Shown here in pieces: positions 1 through 8,898 of a DNA stretch of 64,000 bases. Position 1 is the first letter of the stretch, and each line of letters opens with the position of its first letter. Made by a program: the position numbers and the translations under genes. Below the pieces are notes generated by a model. That model was not told the DNA's origin, searched no databases, and saw nothing but the letters and a program-made list of their open reading frames with translations. Location of the stretch: NCBI GenBank assembly GCA_965262745.1, contig OZ253558.1, positions 1,922,001-1,986,000 on the forward strand, given 5' to 3'. Origin of the DNA: JAJECS01 sp965262745. GTDB lineage: Bacteria; Chloroflexota; UBA11872.

Positions 1-690
1 CTGCGCCGTCCCGATGGCCGGCTCTGGCGCACGTGGCGCGATGGGCGGGCCAAGCTGAACGGCTATCTTGAGGACTATGCCTACCTCGCGTCCGGCCTGG
101 TGGAGCTCTACCAAACGACGTTCGATCCCCGGTGGTTCACGGCGGCGCGCGAGCTGGCCGACGCCATGCTCGGGCACTTCGCCGATCCCGCCGGGGGGTT
201 CTTCGACACGAGCGACGACCACGAGACGCTGATCGCGAGGCCGAAAGACGTGCAGGACAACGCGACGCCTTCGGGAAACGGGATGGCGGCGACCGTGCTG
301 GCGCAGCTTGCCGCCCTGACGGGCGAGCCGCGATATGCCGACGCGGTTGCGCAGGCTCTGCCGCTCGTGGGGCGATTCGCCGCCGAGCATGCCGCCGGAT
401 TCGGGCAGTGGCTGTGCGCGGCCGACTTCGCGCTCGCGGGCGCGCACGAAGTCGCCATCGTGGGCGACCTCGACGATCCGGGGACGCGCGAACTCATCGC
501 CGCGGCCTTCGCCACGTACCGACCGCGCCAAGTGGTCGCGGCCGCGGCGCACTCCGCATCACCCGACGTGCCGCTGCTGAACGGGCGACCGGCGCTGAAC
601 GGCGCGGCCACCGCGTATGTATGCCGCAACTTCGCCTGCGAGTTGCCGGTCACGGACGCCGCCGGCCTCACGGCGCAACTCGCCGGGTAG
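1..690 (+). CDS. C-terminal part of YyaL/DUF255-type protein (5' end outside window)
   Basis: The reading frame is open from base 1 to the TAG at 688-690, so only the last 229 residues are present. An NGYLEDYAY stretch at visible residues 20-28 and a DNATPSGNGM stretch near residue 85 match the glycosidase-like (alpha/alpha toroid) region of the YyaL/spermatogenesis-associated-protein-20 family, whose N-terminus is normally a thioredoxin-like domain. That domain would lie upstream of the window. The biochemical role of the family is poorly defined. ispH starts 44 bases downstream on the same strand, so co-transcription is possible. The family assignment rests on these motifs only. Confidence 0.8.
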   Translation: MRRPDGRLWRTWRDGRAKLNGYLEDYAYLASGLVELYQTTFDPRWFTAARELADAMLGHFADPAGGFFDTSDDHETLIARPKDVQDNATPSGNGMAATVLAQLAALTGEPRYADAVAQALPLVGRFAAEHAAGFGQWLCAADFALAGAHEVAIVGDLDDPGTRELIAAAFATYRPRQVVAAAAHSASPDVPLLNGRPALNGAATAYVCRNFACELPVTDAAGLTAQLAG

Positions 691-734
691 GGCCGGGTCG
701 GTAGGATGGGGAACATTCGACGTCGGGGGCTGCG

Positions 735-1613
735 ATGGACGTCTTACGCATAACGCCGCGGGGCTTCTGCCACGGTGTGGTGGACGCCATCCGCCTGGCG
801 CAAGAGGCGGGTCAGACGCACGAGGGGCCCGTCTACATGCTGGGCTACCTGGTGCATAACGCCCACGTCGTGCAGGAGCTGGGCCAGTACAACGTGCAGC
901 TCATCGATCTAGACGATCGGCTCGCGGGTCTGGAGAAGATCGAAGGCGGCACCGTCATCCTCACGGCGCACGGCGTCTCGCCGGCGGTCAAGATGCAGGC
1001 GATGGACCGCGGCCTCACCGTCATCGACGCCACCTGTTCCGACGTGTATGTGACGCACGATCTGATCATCGACCTGGTCGACAAGGGCTACGAGATCATC
1101 TACGTGGGAAAGCCGGGCCATCCCGAACCGGAGGGCGCGATCGGCGAAGCGCCCGACCGCGTGCACTTGGTCTCCTCGACCGACGACGTCGCCAATCTCG
1201 ACCTGGACGCGGAGCACATCGCGGTGACGACGCAAACGACGCTTAGCGTGTGGGACACCGAGGACATCATCGCCAGGATCCTGGTGAAGTATCCGAGCGC
1301 CGAGGTGCACAACGACATTTGCCTGGCCACCCAGGATCGCCAGGAAGCGGCGGTCGCAGCCGCCGACGAATGTGATCTGGTGCTGGTGGTGGGCAGCGAG
1401 CGCAGCTCCAACTCGAGGCGCCTGGTCGAGGTCGTGCGCGACATCAAGGGCACGCCGGCCTACCTCGTCGACACCGTCGCCGATCTCGACCTGGAGTGGT
1501 TCGTGGACACCAAACGCGTGGGGATTACGGCCGGCGCGTCCACGCCCGCACGCGTGACCCGCGAGGTGATCGAGTTCGTCGAAGCCTACGAGCCCGCCAT
1601 CGCGGTCCGGTAG
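735..1613 (+). CDS. ispH: 4-hydroxy-3-methylbut-2-enyl diphosphate reductase
   Basis: IspH is the last enzyme of the MEP isoprenoid pathway; it reduces HMBPP to IPP and DMAPP using a [4Fe-4S] cluster. The 292-residue protein has the three cluster cysteines at C12 (GFCHG), C101 (DATCSDV) and C196 (NDICLATQ). It also has the family histidine motifs HNAH (41-44), TAHG (near 79) and GKPGHPE (near 129), a TTQTTLS stretch, and the C-terminal GSERSSNS and TAGASTP motifs. Length is normal for the family. The ATG at 735 lies just before the conserved RITPRGFCHG segment, which supports this start. Its product would feed the isoprenoid side chain of menaquinone, whose head-group genes lie at 6.9-10.8 kb. 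Confidence 0.96.
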   Translation: MDVLRITPRGFCHGVVDAIRLAQEAGQTHEGPVYMLGYLVHNAHVVQELGQYNVQLIDLDDRLAGLEKIEGGTVILTAHGVSPAVKMQAMDRGLTVIDATCSDVYVTHDLIIDLVDKGYEIIYVGKPGHPEPEGAIGEAPDRVHLVSSTDDVANLDLDAEHIAVTTQTTLSVWDTEDIIARILVKYPSAEVHNDICLATQDRQEAAVAAADECDLVLVVGSERSSNSRRLVEVVRDIKGTPAYLVDTVADLDLEWFVDTKRVGITAGASTPARVTREVIEFVEAYEPAIAVR

Positions 1614-1631
1614 ACGGGCCGCCGCTCGCGG

Positions 1632-2687
1632 CTACAGCCGCTCAGGTGAACCTGCCAGCTCCGCTTGCGCGTTGAGCTCGTCGACCACGAAGGGCAACAG
1701 CGGCACGCCCAGCGCGCGCGCCTCATCCAGGCGCTCCCACTCCATCTCGCCGGGGACGAAGATGCGCGTCGTGCCTTCCACGCGGGCGCTGTTGTGGAAT
1801 TGCTGGATCTGACGATCGACAAGGGCTGTGAACGTTTCGGGCGGCATGAAGACCGCAATGTCGATGGCGTGAAACCAATGGCCGGTATCGCGGCGGGTGC
1901 CGTCGGGCTGCCGTCGCCCCACGTCCGGCCCAAAGCTGGCGCCAGCCAGCACGCCGGCCAGGAGATCGATCACCTGCGAGAGGCCGATGCCCTTGGGCCC
2001 TCCGATCGAGACGCCGGCACCCTCGGCAATGTCGGCGGGGTCCGTGCTGGGCCGGCCTTCACGGTCCAAGATCCAGCCCTCGGGCACCCGTTGTCCAAGG
2101 CGCTGGGCTATTGCAACACGCGAGTTGGCCGAGACGGACATCGCCATGTCCAGCACGACGGGGCGCTCTTCCGCCGCGGGTATAGCAAACGCCATCGGGT
2201 TGTTGCCCACCATGCGGGTGCGTCCCCCGAACGGGAACATCGTGGGGCCGGCATTGGTTGCGGCAAACCCGATCATCCGGTGCGGCAGCGCCATCATCGC
2301 GAAGTGGGCAGCCGCGCCAAAGTGGTTGCTGCCCTTGGTGAACCCCGTGGCAGCACCGTTCTCGCGGGCTTTCCGAATGACCGCTTGCATCGTGAAGTGG
2401 CCCGCCACCGCGCCCAGCGCGCGGTCACCATCGACATGCACGATGGCAGGCGTCTCGCTCACGATGCGCGGTTGGGCGTTCGCGTTCGTGGACCCGTCCC
2501 GGATCTCGCCGCAGTAGCGCGGCAGCATCACGTGGCCATGGGTGCGGACGCCGCGCATGTCGGCGGCGATGAGGTTGTCGGCCTCGATACCGGCGTGGTC
2601 GGCGCTCAAGCCCAGGCCCTGCAGCAGCGCCAGATCGAAGCCACGGAGCGTGGCTTCGGGGATGCGGACATATTCGTCAGGCGGCAT
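1632..2687 (-). CDS. Ldh-family (malate/L-lactate dehydrogenase-like) NAD(P)-dependent oxidoreductase, copy 1
   Basis: This 351-residue protein belongs to the Ldh_2 family, which includes malate, ureidoglycolate, 2,3-diketogulonate and Delta1-piperideine-2-carboxylate dehydrogenases/reductases. Recognisable motifs are RGVRTHGH (active-site His region, near residue 50), GSNHFGAAAHFA (near 120) and GNNPMAFAIP (near 165). The exact substrate cannot be read from the sequence. It converges on ispH with 18 bases between the stops. Three further paralogues lie in the window (23.5, 24.6 and 35.4 kb), and none is close enough to look like a recent tandem duplicate of this one. Confidence 0.9.
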   Translation of the reverse strand: MPPDEYVRIPEATLRGFDLALLQGLGLSADHAGIEADNLIAADMRGVRTHGHVMLPRYCGEIRDGSTNANAQPRIVSETPAIVHVDGDRALGAVAGHFTMQAVIRKARENGAATGFTKGSNHFGAAAHFAMMALPHRMIGFAATNAGPTMFPFGGRTRMVGNNPMAFAIPAAEERPVVLDMAMSVSANSRVAIAQRLGQRVPEGWILDREGRPSTDPADIAEGAGVSIGGPKGIGLSQVIDLLAGVLAGASFGPDVGRRQPDGTRRDTGHWFHAIDIAVFMPPETFTALVDRQIQQFHNSARVEGTTRIFVPGEMEWERLDEARALGVPLLPFVVDELNAQAELAGSPERL

Positions 2688-2805
2688 ATCGCGGCCGATT
2701 CGGGTGGCGCACGAGGCCCGTGGATCGTACGTCAGGGTGCACCGAGGCGTGGGACGGCGCCGGGATTGCTACGATCATCGCCGCCGCTCCGAAAGAGACT
2801 GCACC

Positions 2806-3108
2806 ATGCCTGCGCTTGACGATGCCGCCATGGAAGCCGTGGTGCGCGAGCTGTACGCGCATCCGAACCGCCGCCATGCCGTTTCGGTTGACTCCGAGGA
2901 TGCGGTGGGAAGTTTGCGGCTTTCGCTTGAGCGGACGGTCGAACGGCTGCACGGGAGTGACGCCGTGTGGGGCCGAGGCGTTCGGATCGAGGTCGAGCGG
3001 GATGATGATGGCGTCCCGCATCGCGCATGGTTGTGGCGAGGTTTGGTGGGCGGCCAGCGGCCTATGCGCGATGGCTTCAGCAGTGAGCCACGCCGGGTAC
3101 GCGCGTAG
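2806..3108 (+). CDS. small hypothetical protein
   Basis: A 100-residue open frame starts at ATG 2806, preceded by GAAAGAG, a possible ribosome binding site. The protein is charged, with no signal peptide or membrane segment, and has a predicted beta-like central part (VRIEVERDDDG, AWLWRGLV). I recognise no family. Frames are also open on the opposite strand here, so the call is tentative. The next gene, at 3265, points towards it. Confidence 0.4.
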   Translation: MPALDDAAMEAVVRELYAHPNRRHAVSVDSEDAVGSLRLSLERTVERLHGSDAVWGRGVRIEVERDDDGVPHRAWLWRGLVGGQRPMRDGFSSEPRRVRA

Positions 3109-3264
3109 CGACCGTTCAAGCAGCTGGGCGCCCTGTCCCCCCGAAAGCCATTCGGCCATACCCCACGCCCACCACACCCTCTCCCGCATGACAACCCACC
3201 CGGATGACACCCGACTCACCTGTCGCTCCGCATCGCTCTCCAAAACGACCTCTATCCTTGGCTT

Positions 3265-5538
3265 TCATTGCCCTAAAGGTGCCGTACAACATCGTCGCCT
3301 TACAACATCGTCTAGGATCTCCAGATCCAATTTAAAGTAATAATTGAATATCGCCCTGAATACATTGACCGACGTAATCGAGGGATATATTGCGCTCTCG
3401 CCGCCTTCCGGAAGCAAATACGCCCCAAGGATATCATTGGCAATAGGCGACCCTATATCCCGCTCATATCCATGGTCACCCATTATAACTATTATCGGAC
3501 CTTCCTCATACTGAGCAAGTATCGACTCAATGACTTCGAGTATGCGGGCATTTAGCCAAATCAGCTGCCCGTAAAACGCCTCGCCTACTGTCGGGTCATG
3601 ATCATCATCCCACCCGTCCAACGTGAGTGATATATTTCCGTATCTATCAAACGAGTGCGGACTATGTGGTTTGAGAAGATGGGCGAAAACAAACTTCGGC
3701 CCGGGGACATGTGCAGCCTCCTTCATAAACTCTAGCCACTCTAATGTGTGTGATGGATCGTCCCACTCGTAGGTACAAGAGCTTATTTCATGCCGCACAT
3801 CCGCAGGCGCAAATCTCCTTACCGCCGTTGTCTGAAGGAAGCCGCCTGTGAATCTATTTGGGAGATCTACAATCCTTTCAATCACGCACTGACGGTAGGT
3901 ATCGGATCCCGCCTCACTTCTACCATACGGTCCAAAAGACACGACTGAGTCCGCATTAGCGTTCGTATTTGTGATAGACCATCCTGATGATACATGCACG
4001 TATTTATAGCCCAACGCTTTTGCAATTCGCCCAAGCGAGTGATTGGTGGCTGTATGATAAGCTAGATACAGTTCAGCCTGTGAGCTTTCAAAAGATGCAT
4101 CGTCACCCATATAGTTCATATTCATTGATGACGCGATCGACCACGTGCTCCGCGTGTAGTTGCTGCGCGCGTACGGATCGACATAGAATCCTCGCGCTTC
4201 AAGCTCTTGGATGAAGGCGCTGTTGTCGAACGACTCTGGCGATCCACTTCGCGGATATTGGTCCAGGATTATGTAGTAGATGTCCCGCAGATCACCTGGC
4301 GCGATCTGTTCCCTTGCCTCGCTGATTCGTTCGTCAAGACCAGGGAATTCGTGGAGGGCGCTGTCATTCCGAGTTTGCTGAGAATTTGCCGCGACAAGCA
4401 CAAGGCCGAGCTGATAGATTGGCAACACTACGAGCACAACGCTGCCGATGTTCAAGACGGGTGCAACCGTGCTCGCAATATCCGTGCGCTCACGCAAGAG
4501 GATGACGACCCCGAGGGCAGCTGGCACGCCTACACCTAGAAGAAATCTATCGTCAGGAGGCTCCCTGTCAATGTAGATGTGGCCATACGCGAAGAAGATC
4601 ATTCCAAGTAAGCCAGTAATTACAGCTGCTGAAGCTGAGCTTCTTAGGATGAGCTTGAGCAAGATGTATACGATGGCAACGCTTACCATAATAATAAGAC
4701 TTATCACTATCGACTCGTATGCTCTAATGAGGATCAGGTTATTGGCGATATAGTGAAGTATGGCGAAGGCAGGTATGAGCCAGGGAAAGACATAGAAGGC
4801 ACGGCGCCTGGACGGCGTCTCTGTGTTTTGCCCGTGCACGGCCATCCCGCTCCGTGCTCGCCGTATGGTGCGGCCGATTGGCCCGATGACGACGAGCGCG
4901 GCGGCGTGGGCTCTTCGCATCGCATTTCGTAGCGCCCGAGCAATCGCGGGGTGTAGCGATGCCGCCAAAACCGCGGCTGCCATACCGCCGGCCAGCCGCA
5001 GAGCGTCAGACCATGAGCCTTCCAGTGCCGCCCGCCAGCCATCGCCTCTCCAGATGAGCTCATACGCGAGCGGGCCTTGGTCAGTCGGGTTGAGATTGAT
5101 GGTGGGGCCGGCGATGCCTTCGCGTGGCTCGTTTGTGCCGAATATGGCGTGATTGCTGCGCTCAGTCGAAACCCAGAGCTGCAGAATCAGTTCTTCACCA
5201 GACACCGGTCGGTAGGGGGCAAACCCAAGAATGTGAGGCTGCGGGAAATTGCTTGCCTTTATCGAAACCTTGACCTGACGCACAAGCTCGCGGTCCGGCC
5301 CCTGCAACAGCGCGGCCACGACCGGCGCCTCGCCCTGACCGGGTCCGGCGGCCCCCCAAATGCGAATTTCCGAAACGACGGCCAGCCCAGGGGCCAATCC
5401 CTGTTCGACCGATTGCTCGGGCCACACGGGTCCTACGGCATCGACAATGTCATCGGCGGCCCGGGAAACGAAGCTCGTGGACGGCAACAAGCTCAGCAGG
5501 AGCCCGATGCTCACGAGGGCGAGGATTGCCGAGGCCAT
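3265..5538 (-). CDS. membrane-bound sulfatase/alkaline-phosphatase-superfamily protein
   Basis: The product is 757 residues. Residues 4-25 look like a signal anchor. An N-terminal soluble region follows (30-165), then a hydrophobic segment near 180-200 and a block of about five membrane helices between roughly 248 and 385. The C-terminal domain has alkaline-phosphatase-superfamily features: YYIILDQYPRSG (421-432, metal-binding Asp and nucleophile region), AHLLKPHSPH (619-628) and IMGDHGYE (685-692). Such membrane sulfatase-like enzymes often modify cell-surface glycans or lipids. The usual sulfatase C/S-x-P-x-R motif is not obvious, so sulfatase activity is uncertain. DNA for residues after about 250 is much AT-richer than the N-terminal part and the neighbours, suggesting acquired or recombined DNA. 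No clear ribosome binding site precedes the ATG at 5538. Confidence 0.75.
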   Translation of the reverse strand: MASAILALVSIGLLLSLLPSTSFVSRAADDIVDAVGPVWPEQSVEQGLAPGLAVVSEIRIWGAAGPGQGEAPVVAALLQGPDRELVRQVKVSIKASNFPQPHILGFAPYRPVSGEELILQLWVSTERSNHAIFGTNEPREGIAGPTINLNPTDQGPLAYELIWRGDGWRAALEGSWSDALRLAGGMAAAVLAASLHPAIARALRNAMRRAHAAALVVIGPIGRTIRRARSGMAVHGQNTETPSRRRAFYVFPWLIPAFAILHYIANNLILIRAYESIVISLIIMVSVAIVYILLKLILRSSASAAVITGLLGMIFFAYGHIYIDREPPDDRFLLGVGVPAALGVVILLRERTDIASTVAPVLNIGSVVLVVLPIYQLGLVLVAANSQQTRNDSALHEFPGLDERISEAREQIAPGDLRDIYYIILDQYPRSGSPESFDNSAFIQELEARGFYVDPYARSNYTRSTWSIASSMNMNYMGDDASFESSQAELYLAYHTATNHSLGRIAKALGYKYVHVSSGWSITNTNANADSVVSFGPYGRSEAGSDTYRQCVIERIVDLPNRFTGGFLQTTAVRRFAPADVRHEISSCTYEWDDPSHTLEWLEFMKEAAHVPGPKFVFAHLLKPHSPHSFDRYGNISLTLDGWDDDHDPTVGEAFYGQLIWLNARILEVIESILAQYEEGPIIVIMGDHGYERDIGSPIANDILGAYLLPEGGESAIYPSITSVNVFRAIFNYYFKLDLEILDDVVRRRCCTAPLGQ

Positions 5539-5858
5539 CTTTGGGCGAAATCCGACCAGGAGAACTCTGCCCTAAGCGGAGCGCAGTTCGCGCCAACGCC
5601 GCAGCCAATCTGGAGCTTTGGCGTGCGCAGGATGGATATGTCGGCAGTAGGTTCTCAAATGTGTTGCGGCCCCTCGCCGGATGTTGCCGAGCCCGGAGCA
5701 AACGTGTTGTGCCCCCAGGCCGTCAGGGCCGAGCTGCGCGTACGGCGCACAGTCCAGAAGCAGGGCGCTCTCCGTTGCATGCGACCGCCGCCAACTGAAT
5801 GGGCGTGGGCGATCAATCCTGCGCCTTCCTGCCAGATGCCAGCGGCGCAGCCCCCACG
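5539..5858. other. 320-base gap with no supported gene
   Basis: This gap lies between the start of the sulfatase-like gene and the stop of the PhyH gene. Short frames on both strands are arginine/proline-rich and typical of GC-rich shadow frames. I see no tRNA, no clear terminator hairpin and no convincing promoter, although the promoter of the sulfatase-like gene must lie here. Confidence 0.5.
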
Positions 5859-6881
5859 CTAGGGCGCGTCGACGTCGAGGGCTGCGAGCGCCTCTTCCGC
5901 CTTGCGCTTCTTGGCGGGGTCGCGATCGCGGGCGACGATTCGCTGCAGCGTGGCCCGGGCCTCTGTTCCGCCCTTGGCGGCGACCTCGAACGCCATGGCG
6001 TCGCGCTTTTCGTTGTATTGCGTGTCGAACTCGGCGATCGCGAGGTCCCAGTCGCGCCAGTAGAACTGGTGCTGTCCCGGCGCCCACCCTTCGTAGATCT
6101 GCTCCCAGGAGACCTCGGGGTCATGCGGCCGCAGGCTGCCCGGCGCGATTGGATCCGCACGCCGCTGAAACCGGAAGTCTACCGACAGCCGCAGACGTGT
6201 TCCAGTGGCCGGGGCCCCACGATGGACCGTCATGCTGTGGAAGAACAGGACATCGCCTTGCTGGAAGGTGCCGCCCACCCACGCGCCGTGCAGCGGGTCA
6301 GGAATCTCCGTGCCGCTGGCGCCCAGCGCCGGGACAAAGTCGAACACGCCTTTCCGATGCGATCCGGCGGCGATCTCGAGTCCGCCCATCTCGGGCGCCA
6401 AGTCGCTGAGAGGAATCCAGGCGGTGATGGTGTCGGCGGCTCCTTGCACCGGCACGAAGTCCTGATGCGCCGGCGTCGTGTGGGCCACGCGCTTGGGGAA
6501 CATCACGCGGGCGATGACACGCGGCTGGGGCATCGCGGGCGCAGCCAGCAGCCGCCCGATGAGGTCCGAAAGCTCGGAGCGGTGCTGTAGGGCGTGAAAC
6601 GCCGGCAGGCTGTAGAGCTGGTTATAGACCCCTTGATACGCCGGCTCAGGCTCAACGGCGAAGGCGCTCAAGACGGCAAACTGCTCGTTCGGCGGGGCCT
6701 CAGCGGCGATCCAACCGGCATCCCGCAGCACGGTGACGAACTGGCGGCGCAGGTCCTCAACCACCGGCGCCGGCAAGAGGCCGCGAACAAAGAGGTAGCC
6801 GTCGCGATCCAGACGACTGCGCACGACGTCGCCGTCGGCGGCGATATCAGTGGCGTCGAAGAAGGGCCGAACATCACTCAT
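5859..6881 (-). CDS. phytanoyl-CoA dioxygenase (PhyH) family protein
   Basis: The protein is an Fe(II)/2-oxoglutarate-dependent oxygenase of the PhyH family, 340 residues. The iron-binding facial triad is visible as H139-x-D141 (AHQDF) and H220 (MTVHRG), with R231 about 11 residues later as the likely 2-oxoglutarate ligand. A MGGLEIAAGSH stretch near 165-175 is typical of the family. Start: an in-frame TTG at 6902 gives 7 extra residues, but the ATG at 6881 has GAGAG seven bases upstream and is preferred. It lies 63 bases after mqnD on the same strand and may be read from the mqn transcript. The substrate is unknown; PhyH proteins act on small organic molecules and natural products as well as phytanoyl-CoA. 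Confidence 0.88.
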   Translation of the reverse strand: MSDVRPFFDATDIAADGDVVRSRLDRDGYLFVRGLLPAPVVEDLRRQFVTVLRDAGWIAAEAPPNEQFAVLSAFAVEPEPAYQGVYNQLYSLPAFHALQHRSELSDLIGRLLAAPAMPQPRVIARVMFPKRVAHTTPAHQDFVPVQGAADTITAWIPLSDLAPEMGGLEIAAGSHRKGVFDFVPALGASGTEIPDPLHGAWVGGTFQQGDVLFFHSMTVHRGAPATGTRLRLSVDFRFQRRADPIAPGSLRPHDPEVSWEQIYEGWAPGQHQFYWRDWDLAIAEFDTQYNEKRDAMAFEVAAKGGTEARATLQRIVARDRDPAKKRKAEEALAALDVDAP

Positions 6882-6944
6882 GGTGAAACTCTCAACTGCC
6901 AAGCCGTCGGACGCGAGTGTAGCGAGCGGGCGGGGTGCGCCACG

Positions 6945-7781
6945 CTAGACGCGGAGAATGTCCAGCGGCGGCGTCGCGGCCACCAGGCCGGCTTGAGTTG
7001 CGCGGCGGTACAGCGTCTCGAGACCCGCAGCGCCTTGCGTCCCCATGTCGCGGGTCAAATCGTTGACGTACATGCGCGTGAATGCCGCGGTGAGGTCCGC
7101 GCCGACCTCCGGCGCAAAGGTGCGCGCGTACGCCAACGCGGGCTCGGGATGCGCATCGGCCCAGGCAATGGATGCGCTCAAGGCCGCCGCCAGCGCCCGC
7201 TGCCGTGACTCGGACAGCCCCCGCCGCACCACGTTGATCCCTAGCGGCAGTGGGAGACCCGTCGACGCAAACCAGCGCTCGCCCAGATCAACTTGCTTGA
7301 CTACTCCATATTCGGCGTAGTTGAGCTGGCCCTCGTGAATGACGATCCCCGCCGCCACCGATCCGTCCCGCACCGCCGGCAACACGTCGGCAAACGCCAG
7401 TTCGACCGGCTCAAATGCGGGAAGGAAGATGCGTCCGAGGAGATAGGCCGTGGTGTGCTGGCCGGGAATCGCGACCCGCGCATTCCTGACATCGGTTTCC
7501 GCGTCGCGGGCAACGACGATCGGACCGTAGTTGAGGCCCATGGACGCGCCGCACGCCGTGATTCGGTACTGGTCCGCGACGTATGGATAGGCGCCCGCGG
7601 ACACCTGGGACATGTCGAGGTCGCCGGCCAGGGCGCGCCGATTCAACGCCTGGATGTCGGCGTGAACCTCGGCATAGCCCCCGGGATCCAGACCTTCGAC
7701 GGTGACCTTGCCGTGTGCCAACGCGTAGAACATGTACGCATCGTCGGCATCGGGGCTGTGGCCCACGGTCACCCGCGTCAT
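6945..7781 (-). CDS. mqnD: 1,4-dihydroxy-6-naphthoate synthase
   Basis: MqnD converts cyclic dehypoxanthinyl futalosine to 1,4-dihydroxy-6-naphthoate, the first naphthoquinone precursor in the futalosine menaquinone pathway. The 278-residue protein opens with VGHSPDADDAYMFYAL, has GLNYGPIVVA near residue 90 and HTTAYLLGR near 117, and has the periplasmic-binding-protein-like fold expected of MqnA/MqnD. Its place as the last mqn gene fits the assignment. The longer frame to 7877 would run back into mqnC; the ATG at 7781, 13 bases after the mqnC stop, starts exactly at the family homology. Confidence 0.93.
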   Translation of the reverse strand: MTRVTVGHSPDADDAYMFYALAHGKVTVEGLDPGGYAEVHADIQALNRRALAGDLDMSQVSAGAYPYVADQYRITACGASMGLNYGPIVVARDAETDVRNARVAIPGQHTTAYLLGRIFLPAFEPVELAFADVLPAVRDGSVAAGIVIHEGQLNYAEYGVVKQVDLGERWFASTGLPLPLGINVVRRGLSESRQRALAAALSASIAWADAHPEPALAYARTFAPEVGADLTAAFTRMYVNDLTRDMGTQGAAGLETLYRRATQAGLVAATPPLDILRV

Positions 7782-7794
7782 TCCAGGCTCGCGG

Positions 7795-8898
7795 TCAGAC
7801 GCCGGCGGGCGCCTCGTCGAAGGTGCGCAAGATCTCGTAGAAGCTGTTGCGCTGGGCCGGAATGAATCCAGCCTCACGGATCATGGTTTGCGTTTCGGCA
7901 ATGCTCGTCCGCGCGTAGTGGCCGGCTTCCTGCATCACGTTCTCCTCGAAAAGCGTGCCGCCGAAGTCATCGGCGCCGAAATGCAGCGCCACCTGTCCAA
8001 CCTTCTTGCCTTCGCTGAACCACGACGCGTCCACGTGGTCCACGTTGTCGAGAAACAGCCGCGACGCGGCCAAGATGCGCAGATAGCGGTTGCCGGACGC
8101 CCGGTCGCCCTTGAGCTTGCGTCCAAGCGGCGTTTGGCCGGGGGCGAAGCTCCACGGAATGAAGGCGGTGAAGCCGCCGGTCTCATCCTGCAGATCCCGC
8201 ACGCGCACTAGGTGTTCAACGAGGTCGTCGTTGGTTTCCACATGGCCATACATCATCGTGGCGGTGCTGCGCACGCCGGCCAGGTGCGCGGCGCGATGGA
8301 CCGCGATCCACTCGTCGGCGTCCATCTTGAGCGGGCTGATCGCATGCCGGACGCGGTTGGTGAGCACCTCCGCGCCGCCGCCCGGAAACGTGCGTTGACC
8401 CGCCGCGAAGAGCGCCGCCATGATTTCGCCGTAGTCAAGCCCCGAGACCTTGGCCATCTCGTAGACCTCGGGCGCCGACCAAAAATGCGGTGTGAGCCCG
8501 GGGAAGCGCGCCCGCGCGGCGCGAACCATGTGGGTGTAGTACTCGAACGGAAGCTCGGGGTTCAGGCCGCCCTGCATGAGCACTGTGGTGCATCCCATCT
8601 CGACCGCCGCCTCCATGCGCGTGAGCATTTCGTCGACGGTATGGGTATAGGCGTCGGGCGCCGTGCTGGTATGTGGACGGTAGAAGGCACAGAAGGTGCA
8701 GTAGGCGTCGCAGAGGTTGGTGTAGTTGAGGTTGGTGTCAACGACGTAGGTGACCACGGATTGCGGGTGCCGCTGGAACCGGACCTCGTTGGCCAAAGCC
8801 CCCATTTCGATCAGCGGTGCCTCGCTGAGGAGAATCGCGGCGTCAGAGGTCGAGAGCCGCCGCCCCTCGCGCACCTTGGCCTCGATATCCCGCATCAT
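7795..8898 (-). CDS. mqnC: dehypoxanthine futalosine cyclase (radical SAM)
   Basis: MqnC is the radical-SAM cyclase that builds the spiro ring of cyclic dehypoxanthinyl futalosine. The 367-residue protein has the radical SAM cysteines C63-x3-C67-x2-C70 in NLCDAYCTFCAFYR; the CAFYR ending is characteristic of MqnC rather than MqnE. Other marks are VLMQGGLNPELP, FPGGGAEVL, MMYGHVET and FIPWSF. The ATG at 8898 overlaps the mqnA stop (ATGA), indicating translational coupling. A frame extends upstream to 9174, but this lies inside mqnA and is rejected. Confidence 0.95.
   Translation of the reverse strand: MMRDIEAKVREGRRLSTSDAAILLSEAPLIEMGALANEVRFQRHPQSVVTYVVDTNLNYTNLCDAYCTFCAFYRPHTSTAPDAYTHTVDEMLTRMEAAVEMGCTTVLMQGGLNPELPFEYYTHMVRAARARFPGLTPHFWSAPEVYEMAKVSGLDYGEIMAALFAAGQRTFPGGGAEVLTNRVRHAISPLKMDADEWIAVHRAAHLAGVRSTATMMYGHVETNDDLVEHLVRVRDLQDETGGFTAFIPWSFAPGQTPLGRKLKGDRASGNRYLRILAASRLFLDNVDHVDASWFSEGKKVGQVALHFGADDFGGTLFEENVMQEAGHYARTSIAETQTMIREAGFIPAQRNSFYEILRTFDEAPAGV

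Noticed and set aside
1665..2819. Long plus-strand open frame (384 codons) opposite the first Ldh gene
   Set aside because: Arg/His-rich, low-complexity translation typical of antisense frames in GC-rich DNA; the minus strand encodes a clear Ldh-family enzyme.
5572..6087. Minus-strand frame across the 320-base gap into the PhyH gene
   Set aside because: Arg-rich shadow frame; overlaps the catalytic C-terminal part of the PhyH gene in another frame.
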